Source: Dermatophilus congolensis
GTDB taxonomy: Bacteria > Actinomycetota > Actinomycetes > Actinomycetales > Dermatophilaceae
Assembly: GCF_900187045.1 (NCBI RefSeq)
Contig: NZ_LT906453.1
Coordinates: forward strand, 682,001 to 746,000
Direction: 5' to 3'
DNA length: 64,000 nucleotides
Shown here: one piece after another, positions 1 through 7,616 of the stretch
Layout: each line of letters starts with the position of its first letter
Position numbering within the stretch: position 1 is the stretch's first letter
Position numbers and translations under genes: made by a program
Notes under the pieces: model-generated
What the model saw: only the letters and a program-made list of their open reading frames with translations
Told to the model about the DNA's origin: nothing
Database searches by the model: none

Positions 1-78
1 TTTTTCGGCTTTGCGGCGGTCGGTGGTCCAGCGCCATTCGCGGGTGCGTTTGGTGCGTTTGGGTAGGCGGAGTTTCAC
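1..78 (-). CDS. ABC transporter permease, N-terminal fragment (runs off window)
   Basis: A reading frame opens with GTG at position 78 on the minus strand and continues to the window edge without a stop. Its first residues read (M)KLRLPKRTKRTREWRW, a basic, cytoplasm-type N-terminus. The GTG overlaps the TGA of the upstream ATPase gene (GTGA), the usual sign of translational coupling. Only 26 codons are visible, so the permease assignment rests on the ATPase neighbour and not on any membrane segment. Confidence 0.5.
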   Translation of the reverse strand, partial: MKLRLPKRTKRTREWRWTTDRRKAEK

Positions 79-1070
79 GGGGTGGCCTCGTGGCCGTGGA
101 TGGTGGGGGTTTCGTTGAGTGAGGTGTGGGTGGTGTTACTGGGGCCGAATCCGTAGACGGGTACGCCTGATCGGGTGAGGGCGTTGAGTAGGGCGGTGGC
201 TTCGCGTTCGTGGGTCATGGCGACGTCGACGGCGGCGCGGTGGGTGAGGCGGCCATCGGGGGTGGGGACGTCTTCGTAGTCGACTCCGTTGGCGTTGAGG
301 GTGGTGCGGAGGATGTCGCCGTCGAGGCTGACGATGCGCCAGCGGTGGCCGTTGGTGGCTTGGAGTTCGTGTGATCCGGTGATGCGGCCGTGGTCGATGG
401 TGACGCAGCGGTGTGCGATTTCGTCGAGGAGCCAGGAGTCGGGGGCGGTGGCAAGGATTGCTGTTCCGCGGTGGGCTTCGGCGCGTAGGTGGTCGGCGAT
501 GTGTGCGCGGTCGTCGCTGTCGAGTCCGGTGAGTGGTTCGTCCAGGAGGAGGACGGCGGGGTTGTGGATGGTGGCGCAGGCAAGCATGAGGAGGGTTTGG
601 GTTGCCAGGGGCAGGGTGCTGGCGTGGGTGTCTGCGACGCGGGTGAGGTTCATCCGTTCGATGAGTTCGTTGGTGCGTAGGCGTCCGGTGCGTTCGGGTA
701 GGCGGTGGCCGATGGTGAAGGTGCGTAGGAGTTCGCGGGGGGTGACTGGGCCGAGGTTGGTGCGGGTGGCTGGGAGCCAGCCGGTGTGTGCGCGGGCTTG
801 TTGGGGTTGTGTGGTGGGGTCGATGCCTGCGATGCGGATGGTGCCGGAGGTGGGGCGCAGGATTCCTGCGGCTACGCGCATGAGGGTGGTTTTTCCGGAT
901 CCGGCTGGTCCGGTTAGTGCTGTGATGGTGCCGGGGAGAACGCCTAGGCGGGTGTGGTCGAGGATGGTGCGGTTTCGGTGGGTGAGCACGATGTTGGTGA
1001 GTTGTAGGCCGGGTTCGTCGGTGTTTCCGCTGGTGTGGGTGCGGGGTTCTTTCTCGGCGACGTTGTTCAT
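75..1070 (-). CDS. ABC transporter ATP-binding protein
   Basis: This 331-residue protein has a single ABC ATPase domain in roughly residues 24-230 and an unassigned C-terminal extension of about 100 residues. Walker A is visible as GPAGSGKTT and Walker B as AVLLLDEPLTG. The ABC signature is poor: where LSGGQ is expected the sequence reads LPLATQ. The ATG is preceded by AGAAGG four bases upstream. The gene is followed, with a 4-bp overlap, by a gene that leaves the window and is probably the membrane partner. The architecture suits the ATPase of an export-type ABC system, but no substrate can be named. Confidence 0.8.
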   Translation of the reverse strand: MNNVAEKEPRTHTSGNTDEPGLQLTNIVLTHRNRTILDHTRLGVLPGTITALTGPAGSGKTTLMRVAAGILRPTSGTIRIAGIDPTTQPQQARAHTGWLPATRTNLGPVTPRELLRTFTIGHRLPERTGRLRTNELIERMNLTRVADTHASTLPLATQTLLMLACATIHNPAVLLLDEPLTGLDSDDRAHIADHLRAEAHRGTAILATAPDSWLLDEIAHRCVTIDHGRITGSHELQATNGHRWRIVSLDGDILRTTLNANGVDYEDVPTPDGRLTHRAAVDVAMTHEREATALLNALTRSGVPVYGFGPSNTTHTSLNETPTIHGHEATP

Positions 1071-1281
1071 GCGACCTTCTGAGGCGTGAGGGTCTCCCCT
1101 GACCGGGTTTGTGGTTCATGTGTTTATCGGCGGGGTGTTGTTGTGTGTGAGGGTTTTTGGTGGGTTTTTTGGATGGGGGTGGGTGGGGTTGGTTGGATGG
1201 TCAGGCGGTGGTGTGAATTGTGTGGAGCTTTAGACTTGGCGCGAATTGTCGCGTTGTCTGCGTTGGAGAGGCGTGTAGTCC

Positions 1282-2553
1282 ATGAGTTTGGTGGTGCAGA
1301 AGTACGGCGGTTCGTCGGTGGCGGATGCTGAGAGTGTTAAGCGTGTTGCGCGGCGGATTGTGGAGACCAAGCGTGCAGGCAACGATGTGTGTGTTGTCGT
1401 CTCGGCGATGGGGGACACGACGGATGATTTGATGGATCTTGCGCAGGAGGTGACTCCGCTTCCTCCGGCGCGTGAGCTGGATATGTTGCTGACTGCGGGT
1501 GAGCGCATTTCGATGGCTGTGTTGGCGATGGCTATTGAGGCGTTAGGGCATTCGGCGCAGTCGTTTACGGGGTCGCAGGCTGGTGTGATCACGGATGAGG
1601 TGCACGGTCGGGCGAGCATTATTGATGTGACCCCTGGTCGGATTCAGTCGGCGTTGGCTGAGGGCCATATCGCGATTGTGGCTGGTTTCCAGGGGGTTTC
1701 GCAGACGACGAAGAACATCACGACGTTGGGTCGGGGTGGTTCGGATACGACGGCGGTGGCTTTGGCTGCGGCGTTGGGTGCGGATGTGTGTGAGATCTAT
1801 TCGGATGTTGATGGTGTTTTCACGGCTGATCCGCGGATTGTGCCGAAGGCGCGTCGTCTCGAGCGTGTCTCCACGGAGGAGATGATGGAGATGGCGGCTT
1901 CTGGCGCGAAGATTCTCATGTTGCGTTGTGTGGAGTACGCGCGTCGTTTCAATGTTCCGATTCACGTTCGCTCGTCGTTCTCGCATAAGACGGGCACCAT
2001 CATCACTGACGAGCCTCGAGGAGGAGACGCTGTGGAGGAGCCGTTGATTACTGGGGTGGCGCATGATCGTGGCCAGGCAAAGGTCACGATTACTGCGGTG
2101 CCGGATGTTCCTGGGAAGGCTGCGAGTATTTTCCAGGTGGTTTCGGAGGCGCAGGGCAACATCGACATGATCGTGCAGAACGTGTCTACGTCGAAAGCTG
2201 GTACGACGGATATTTCGTTCACGTTGCCGATGGCTGATGGTGACCGGACTGTTCAGGCTTTGGATCAGGTGCGTGAGCAGATCGGCTTTGAGAACATTTT
2301 TTACGATGACCAGATTGGTAAGTTGTCGCTGGTGGGTGAGGGTATGCGTTCTCACCCGGGTGTTTCGGCGACCTTGTTTGCTGCGTTGGCTTCGGCTGGG
2401 ATCAACATTGAGATGATTTCGACTTCGGAGATCCGTGTTTCGGTGGTGACACGGGATGATCAGTTGGATGAGGCTGTGCGTGCTGTGCATTCAGCGTTTG
2501 GTCTCGATGATGAGCAGGTTCAGGCGGTTGTGTACGGCGGTACTGGTCGCTGA
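1282..2553 (+). CDS. lysC: Aspartate kinase, alpha subunit
   Basis: Aspartokinase phosphorylates L-aspartate, the first step to lysine, threonine, methionine and diaminopimelate. The 423-residue protein starts with the kinase motif KYGGSSV (residues 7-13), has the amino-acid kinase domain to about residue 245 and then two ACT regulatory domains. Length matches the actinobacterial alpha subunit (about 421). The ATG has GGAGAG about 11 bases upstream. A strong internal ribosome site and in-frame GTG at codon 251 should give a separate beta subunit. Aspartate-semialdehyde dehydrogenase (asd), often next to lysC in relatives, is not here; a terminator and convergent kup follow. Feedback control by lysine plus threonine is family knowledge. 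Confidence 0.97.
   Translation: MSLVVQKYGGSSVADAESVKRVARRIVETKRAGNDVCVVVSAMGDTTDDLMDLAQEVTPLPPARELDMLLTAGERISMAVLAMAIEALGHSAQSFTGSQAGVITDEVHGRASIIDVTPGRIQSALAEGHIAIVAGFQGVSQTTKNITTLGRGGSDTTAVALAAALGADVCEIYSDVDGVFTADPRIVPKARRLERVSTEEMMEMAASGAKILMLRCVEYARRFNVPIHVRSSFSHKTGTIITDEPRGGDAVEEPLITGVAHDRGQAKVTITAVPDVPGKAASIFQVVSEAQGNIDMIVQNVSTSKAGTTDISFTLPMADGDRTVQALDQVREQIGFENIFYDDQIGKLSLVGEGMRSHPGVSATLFAALASAGINIEMISTSEIRVSVVTRDDQLDEAVRAVHSAFGLDDEQVQAVVYGGTGR
2018..2034 (+). promoter_or_regulatory. Internal ribosome binding site and GTG start for the aspartokinase beta subunit
   Basis: Inside lysC the purine-rich stretch CGAGGAGGAGA (2017-2027) lies just before GTG at 2032-2034, which is in frame as codon 251. 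Starting there gives a 173-residue protein beginning (M)[11 protein letters not shown], made only of the two ACT domains. This matches the in-phase overlapping alpha/beta arrangement of Corynebacterium lysC. Sequence and family knowledge agree; expression is inferred. Confidence 0.8.
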
Positions 2554-2573
2554 TTTGGTAGTAGCTGTGTGAG

Positions 2574-2612
2574 GCAGCGGTGTCGCGATGGTTCGCGGCG
2601 CCGCTGCTTTGT
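2574..2612 (+). terminator. Rho-independent terminator after lysC
   Basis: GCAGCGG (2574-2580) pairs with CCGCTGC (2601-2607). The stem continues inward through G-T pairs to CGCGA/TCGCG, closing a TGGT loop. TTTGTTG follows. It sits in the 72-bp gap between convergent lysC and kup. Confidence 0.75.
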
Positions 2613-2625
2613 TGTGTGGTGGGGG

Positions 2626-4536
2626 TTATAGGTACATGGATCCGCCAAGGATCGCGGTGCGGTGGGGTGGTAGGTGGAAGGCTTCAGCTCGGCTGCCTGC
2701 GTTGCGGTTGAGAAAGATGAACAGGCCTCGGCGGATGCGGGTGAGTTTGTTGCAGTTGTGGTCGGGGTGAATGTGCAGTACGGAGAGGAAGTAACGGGCT
2801 TCGTCGGCGTCGTAGGTGAAGTGGGGATCTTTGCCTGCGCTCCAGGCGAGGTTGTGGGGCACATCGCGGGAGTCGTTGAAGCCCAGGCGGATGCGTATGG
2901 TCACGATGCCGTCGTCTTCGGTGCCGATGTCGGTGACGGTGACGCGGTCGTTGTGGCGTACGTGAGGGATGTTGGTGGTTTCGACGGTGACGATGGCGAT
3001 GTTTTCGTGAAGGACGTGGTTGAAGCGGAGGTTTTCTTTGAGGGCTAGGGGGACGGTTTCGAGGTTGTGGTGCAGGTAGATCGCTTGTCCTGGGACGCGG
3101 GGGATGCCTTTGTCGGAGATTTTTTCTAGCCAGGTCAGGAGGTTGGTTTCGAGGCTGGCTCTGCGCTTGTTGGCTAGGCGAGCGCCGCGCATCCACGTGG
3201 TCATGATGATGAGGATGATGGTGGCGATGACGATGGGTAGCCAGCCGCCGTGGATGATTTTGGTGAGGTTGGCGGTGAAGTAGAGCAGTTCCAGGCTGCC
3301 GATGAGTGTGGTGATGGGGGCGATGACCCAGGTGGGCCAGTTCCAGCAGTGGTGGGCGAGCATGGTGAATAGGACGGTGGTGAGGATGAGGGTTCCGGTG
3401 ACGGCCAGGCCGTAGGCGTTGGCGAGGGCTGCGGAGCTGCGGAAGCTGAGGATGAGGATGGCTACGCCGATGGCCAGGGTGGTGTTGATGATGGGTACGT
3501 AGATTTGTCCGCCTTCTTCTCGGGAGGTGTGGCGGATGGCGAAGTGGGGGAGGAGGCCGAGGTTGAGGGCTTGTTGTGATACCGAGAAGGCTCCGGAGAT
3601 GACGGCTTGGGATGCGATGACGGTGGCTGCGGTGGCGAGGATGACGACGGGGATGAGCAGTGGGGTGGGGACGAGGTGGAAGAAGGGGGAGTCGATGGCG
3701 GCGGGGTTAGTGAGGATGAGGGCGCATTGGCCGAGGTAGTTGAGTAGGAGGCAGGGAAAGACGATGAAGAACCAGGCTTTGCGGATTGGGGATGCGCCGA
3801 AGTGGCCCATGTCGGCGTAGAGGGCTTCGGCGCCGGTGATGGTGAGGACTGCTGCGCCGAGGGCGATAAAGGCGACGGCGGGGCGGTCGAGGGCGAAGTG
3901 GATTGCCCAGGTGGGGGAGAGGCCTTGTAGGACGGCTGGGTGGGTGAAGATGTGGGGTATTCCGAGGGCGGCGATGGTGAGGAACCAGAGCATCATGACT
4001 GGTCCGAAGGCTTTGCCGACGACGTGGGTCCCTTTGTGTTGTAGGGCGAAGAGGATGGTGAGGATGATCAGGGCCAGGGGGACCACGAGGGTTTCGGCGG
4101 TGGGGTCGATGACGGCGAGTCCTTCGACGGCGCTCATGACGGAGATGGCGGGTGTGATGAGGGAGTCGCCGTAGAAGAGTGCGGCGCCGAGTATGCCTAG
4201 CAGGGTGGCGGTGTAGATGTGTCGGGGTTTGCGGTAGATCCTGCGTAGGAGCGCGGTGAGGGTGAGGATGCCGCCCTCGCCGTTGTTGTCTGCGCGCATG
4301 ACCAGTGCGATGTATTTGATGGACACCACGATGGTGATGGACCACACGACGAGGGAAAGCACTCCGTAGACGTCTTCGGTGGTGGCTGCGACGGCGTTGT
4401 GGTCTGTGGAGAAGACCGTTTGGAGGGCGTAGAGGGGGCTGGTGCCGATGTCGCCGAAGACGACGCCGAGAGCGCCCAGGAGAACGGCTACGCCGTGTTT
4501 GTGAGGCGTGGTGTGCTCGTTCTCTGTGGTGTTCAC
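2626..4536 (-). CDS. kup: Kup-type potassium uptake transporter
   Basis: This 636-residue protein matches the Kup/HAK/KT family in length and pattern: about twelve membrane segments in the first 450 residues and a C-terminal cytoplasmic domain. The N-terminal motif GVVFGDIGTSPLYALQ is the family hallmark, followed by YGVLSLVVWSIT and NNGEGGILTLTALL. Kup proteins are proton-coupled potassium importers of the cytoplasmic membrane. The start is GTG at 4536, just before the conserved core, with no strong ribosome site. It is transcribed divergently from the ArsB-like permease (127-bp gap) and converges on lysC. Confidence 0.95.
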   Translation of the reverse strand: MNTTENEHTTPHKHGVAVLLGALGVVFGDIGTSPLYALQTVFSTDHNAVAATTEDVYGVLSLVVWSITIVVSIKYIALVMRADNNGEGGILTLTALLRRIYRKPRHIYTATLLGILGAALFYGDSLITPAISVMSAVEGLAVIDPTAETLVVPLALIILTILFALQHKGTHVVGKAFGPVMMLWFLTIAALGIPHIFTHPAVLQGLSPTWAIHFALDRPAVAFIALGAAVLTITGAEALYADMGHFGASPIRKAWFFIVFPCLLLNYLGQCALILTNPAAIDSPFFHLVPTPLLIPVVILATAATVIASQAVISGAFSVSQQALNLGLLPHFAIRHTSREEGGQIYVPIINTTLAIGVAILILSFRSSAALANAYGLAVTGTLILTTVLFTMLAHHCWNWPTWVIAPITTLIGSLELLYFTANLTKIIHGGWLPIVIATIILIIMTTWMRGARLANKRRASLETNLLTWLEKISDKGIPRVPGQAIYLHHNLETVPLALKENLRFNHVLHENIAIVTVETTNIPHVRHNDRVTVTDIGTEDDGIVTIRIRLGFNDSRDVPHNLAWSAGKDPHFTYDADEARYFLSVLHIHPDHNCNKLTRIRRGLFIFLNRNAGSRAEAFHLPPHRTAILGGSMYL

Positions 4537-4649
4537 TGCTGCATGGTGTCACTGAGTGCGATTAGTTGCTGCTCATGTTGGGTGTGCTTGTGTGCAACGG
4601 TGCGCCTGTCGGGGGAGCGAGTCTGCGCGGGAAGGGTTTTTATCTGCGG

Positions 4650-4666
4650 CACGATTAACAATCGTG
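4650..4666. promoter_or_regulatory. Perfect inverted repeat over the start of the ArsB-like gene
   Basis: CACGATT-AAC-AATCGTG is a 7-bp perfect inverted repeat with a 3-bp spacer. Its right arm ends on the proposed GTG start codon at 4664. It lies in the divergent kup/permease gap, so a repressor bound here could control the permease. No regulator gene adjoins it. The operator role is inference. Confidence 0.4.
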
Positions 4667-5761
4667 TTCACTGACACTGTTATTCCTGTTCTTGAGCGGG
4701 TTGCTCCGGTTGTCGCTTTCCTTGTGACGGTCACTGTTTTGGCAGATGTGGCTCAGCGAGTGGGTGTTTTTGATGTTGCTGCTCGCTGGATTGCGGGGTG
4801 GGGGCGGGGTCGCACGTTTCTTTTGTGGTGGTTGTTTTCTGTTTTTGCTGTCGTTACTACTGTTTTTCTTTCTCTTGATACGACGGCTGTGTTGTTGACG
4901 CCGGTGGCGCTTGCGCTGGCTAGGCAGGTGGGTGTGCCGGTGCGGCCGTTTGCGGTGACGACGTTGTGGATCGCGAATACGGGGTCGTTGTTGTTGCCGG
5001 TGTCGAATTTGACGAATCTTATGGCGGTGGATCGTTTTGCCCGGTGGGGGTTGGGGCATGGGGATTATGTGGCGTTGGCGTTATGGCCCGGGTGCGTGGC
5101 GATTGTGGTGACGTTGGTGTGTGTGGTCGTGATGTATCCGGCGCTGGTGTCGGGTAGGTATGGGGTGGTTCCTGCTGGTGAGGTGGGTGATCGGGTTTTG
5201 TTGCTGGTGGGTTTTGTGGTGTGTGGGGCAGTGGGGCCTGCGTTTGCGGTGGGGGTGGAGCCGTGGGTGGTCTCGTCGGTGGGAGTGGTGGTGTTGGTGG
5301 GGGCGGTGTTGGTGCGGGATGCGGGGTTGTTGCGTGGGGTGGGGGTGCCGTGGGGGATGGCGTTGGGGTTTGTGGTGTTGTCTGTGCTGGTTGGTTGGGT
5401 TGAGGGTGTGGGGGGTTTGGGTTGGTTGGGTGGGGTGTTGGGGTCTGCAGAGGGTGTGGGTGGGTTGTTACGGGTGGCTGGTGTGACGGCGTTGTTGGCG
5501 AATGTGGTGAACAATTTGCCTGCGTATTTGGCGGTGGAGGGGGTGGTTTCAGGTGATGCGGTGGGGTTGATGGCGGTGTTGGTGGGAGCGAATGTGGGGC
5601 CGTTGGTGACGCCGTGGGGGGCGTTGGCGACGTTGTTGTGGCTGCAGCGGTGTTCGGCTGCGGGAGTGAAGTGGAGTGTGTGGCGGTTGGGGGTTGCTGG
5701 GGTGGTGTGTGCGGGGTGCGCGGTTGTTGCAGCGACGGTGGTGTTGGGTGTGGTGGGGTGA
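4664..5761 (+). CDS. ArsB/SLC13-family permease (anion or arsenite transporter-like)
   Basis: A hydrophobic 365-residue protein with about ten predicted membrane segments, resembling the ArsB/CitMHS ion transporter superfamily. The segment FLSLDTTAVLLTPVALALARQ followed by NTGSLLLPVSNLTNLMA is typical, as is the C-terminal repeat NVVNNLPAYLAVE...GANVGPLVTPWGALATLLWL. The open frame extends to 4556, but its first 36 residues are Cys/Arg-rich and unlike a real N-terminus, so I choose GTG at 4664 (VFTDTVIPVLERVAP). It is somewhat short for ArsB (about 430). With no arsR, arsC or arsA nearby the substrate is unknown. It ends 9 bp from the convergent nuclease gene. Confidence 0.75.
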   Translation: MFTDTVIPVLERVAPVVAFLVTVTVLADVAQRVGVFDVAARWIAGWGRGRTFLLWWLFSVFAVVTTVFLSLDTTAVLLTPVALALARQVGVPVRPFAVTTLWIANTGSLLLPVSNLTNLMAVDRFARWGLGHGDYVALALWPGCVAIVVTLVCVVVMYPALVSGRYGVVPAGEVGDRVLLLVGFVVCGAVGPAFAVGVEPWVVSSVGVVVLVGAVLVRDAGLLRGVGVPWGMALGFVVLSVLVGWVEGVGGLGWLGGVLGSAEGVGGLLRVAGVTALLANVVNNLPAYLAVEGVVSGDAVGLMAVLVGANVGPLVTPWGALATLLWLQRCSAAGVKWSVWRLGVAGVVCAGCAVVAATVVLGVVG

Positions 5762-5770
5762 TGGGGGGGG

Positions 5771-6292
5771 TTATTTGGGGTGGTTGGGTGTGGTGGTGCA
5801 GGCGGCCCAGAGGCCGCGTTGTGCTTTTTGGGCTGCTTTTTGGGCTGCGGTGTAGGCGGGTTGGTAGCGGTATGGGGGTTTGGTGGTGGTGGCGTGGACG
5901 TATCCGTCGTTGATGAGGGTTTGGGCGACGTTGGTTCCGTCTGAGGTGAATATGTGTCGTAAGAGGTGGCCTTGGGGGTCGCGGTTGCTGTAGGTGGGGT
6001 CTGTCTCGAGGCGTACGGCGGTGGCTTCGATGAATCGGCGCATGCGGTTGGTGGCTTCTTGGGTGTAGCAGCCAGTGCCTGGGGGAGTGCTGATTCCGAT
6101 GAGACGGATGTGTTCGGTGGTGCCGTCGAGGTCGACTTTGATGATGTTGCCGTCGGTGATGCCGGTGACGTGGGCGAGGTGGTCGGTTCCGGAGGCGGCG
6201 GAGGCGATGGGGTTGATTTTGCAGGCGCTGAGGAAGGCGAGGCTTAGGAGCGCGGTGGTAGCGCAGAGGAGATGTGTGTTGTTCGCCTTCAC
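5771..6292 (-). CDS. Thermonuclease (SNase)-like lipoprotein
   Basis: This 173-residue protein has a lipoprotein signal peptide ending in the lipobox LSAC (Cys at about residue 24), then a single staphylococcal-nuclease-like domain. Visible family features are VTGITDGNIIKVDLDG, IRLIGISTPP (with the conserved Arg), CYTQEATNRM, YSNRDPQGHLLRHIF (around the second catalytic Arg) and LINDGYVHA. The usual DTPE is STPP here, so one calcium-site acidic residue may be missing. It is probably an outer-face, lipid-anchored nuclease; activity is not certain. Confidence 0.8.
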   Translation of the reverse strand: MKANNTHLLCATTALLSLAFLSACKINPIASAASGTDHLAHVTGITDGNIIKVDLDGTTEHIRLIGISTPPGTGCYTQEATNRMRRFIEATAVRLETDPTYSNRDPQGHLLRHIFTSDGTNVAQTLINDGYVHATTTKPPYRYQPAYTAAQKAAQKAQRGLWAACTTTPNHPK

Positions 6293-6379
6293 TCTTTAAC
6301 TCCATCACATCGCGTGTGCGGGGTAACCGGTGTGGTTCGGGTGTGGTGGGGGTGGGATGGGTTGGGGGATAAGGATATT

Positions 6380-6413
6380 GAAAGGGCCCCTCACCTAGGT
6401 GAGGGGCCCTTTC
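6380..6413 (-). terminator. Terminator hairpin after tRNA-Pro
   Basis: The 34-bp stretch is a perfect palindrome centred at 6396/6397 with half-site GAAAGGGCCCCTCACCT. It lies just past the encoded CCA of the minus-strand tRNA-Pro, where a tRNA terminator is expected. The tract after it on the minus strand is only mildly T-rich. Being symmetrical, it may act in both directions. Confidence 0.7.
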
Positions 6414-6418
6414 AGAGT

Positions 6419-6495
<77 letters not shown>

Positions 6496-6589
6496 AGGAT
6501 GCTGTGGATTTAGTCCCAGCGACTCCCAACGTTAACGCACGTGGGTACTTTTCTCCCAATCGGTCTGCTTTGGCAGCGGATGGCGCTGT

Positions 6590-7522
6590 TCAGTGCTCTC
6601 GTGGGGTAAGAGTCAACAGTGATGCTTCCGGACGTGCCGCGATACGGATTGGGACGAACGGGGAGGTACCCAATCCGCCGGAGACATGAAGCCAGGCTGC
6701 TTCGGCTGGTGCGTGGGAAGAGTCGATTCCGTTCGCTCCTTCCCACCATCGCGACAATCCTTTAACTCGGCGCGCATCCAAGTCGCAGTTAGTGACGATG
6801 GCGCCGTAGCCCGGAATTGCTAGCTGCCCGCCATGGGTGTGACCAGCGAACATCAGGTCCACTCCCTCGGCGGTCATAGCTTCGAGCACACGCGTGTAGG
6901 GGGCGTGAAGTAGACCCAGTTTCAGATCTGGGGTCGGATGTTCTGGTGCTGCCGGAATCTGGTGGAACATGTCGTACTTCAGGTGGGGGTCATCGACACC
7001 GACCAGCGCGATTTCTATGCCTTTGACGGTGAGGTGGCCGCGGGCGTTCGATAGGTCACGCCACCCCATCTCACCTAGCCCTAGGACAAGTGCCTCCGTA
7101 GGTAGACGTTTGGAACTTGGTTTCGGCTCGGACTTCAACAGATATTTCATTGGATTGCGCGCAGCAGGGGCGAAATAGTCGTTCGACCCCAACACGAACG
7201 CACCAGGCAGGCGCAGTAATGGCTCGAGCAAATCCAACACCACAGGGACCGAGTCAGGGTGAGAGATGTGATCACCAGTGTCAATGACCAGGTCAGGTTC
7301 CAGGTCAACGAGACTGGCGATCCATTCCTGCTTGCGCAGCTGCCAAGGCATCATGTGGATGTCAGACAGATGGAGAACTCGGATCTGTGGTGCCCCAGGT
7401 GGAAGAACAGGCACCGTGAAACGACGGAGCGTGAAGTTGTTGCGTTCTACAAAAGCTCCGTAGGCGGCAGTTCCAACGGCTGCGGCCGCCAAAGCAGCGG
7501 CTCCTCGCATGAGTGTGTTCAT
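6590..7522 (-). CDS. Calcineurin-like metallophosphoesterase
   Basis: This 310-residue protein has an N-terminal membrane anchor (about residues 5-25) and a calcineurin-like phosphoesterase domain. Metal-binding blocks seen are LSDIHMMP (D-x-H), VIDTGDHIS, LGSNDYF (in the place of GNHD) and FAGHTHGGQ. It resembles YkuE-type membrane-associated phosphoesterases, some of which act on lipid-linked substrates. It lies directly after the penicillin-binding protein gene in the same direction, the order found for Rv3683-ponA2 in Mycobacterium tuberculosis, so a cell-envelope role is likely. The natural substrate is unknown. Confidence 0.88.
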   Translation of the reverse strand: MNTLMRGAAALAAAAVGTAAYGAFVERNNFTLRRFTVPVLPPGAPQIRVLHLSDIHMMPWQLRKQEWIASLVDLEPDLVIDTGDHISHPDSVPVVLDLLEPLLRLPGAFVLGSNDYFAPAARNPMKYLLKSEPKPSSKRLPTEALVLGLGEMGWRDLSNARGHLTVKGIEIALVGVDDPHLKYDMFHQIPAAPEHPTPDLKLGLLHAPYTRVLEAMTAEGVDLMFAGHTHGGQLAIPGYGAIVTNCDLDARRVKGLSRWWEGANGIDSSHAPAEAAWLHVSGGLGTSPFVPIRIAARPEASLLTLTPREH

Positions 7523-7616
7523 CGTTAACCATCTTGACAGATGCAGTGTTGAGGGCGCCTACACCGATAGGTGCCAGCGCCCCCAACACTGCATCTACAC
7601 GTTTTTCCTTGCGGGT

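Noticed and set aside
4556-4663. Upstream extension of the ArsB-like permease
   Set aside because: The added 36 residues are Cys/Arg/Ser-rich, unlike a membrane protein N-terminus, and include the divergent promoter region.
6380-6413. Mobile-element or phage attachment site beside tRNA-Pro
   Set aside because: The palindrome is symmetrical and directly follows the tRNA CCA; no integrase, transposase or repeated tRNA end is present.
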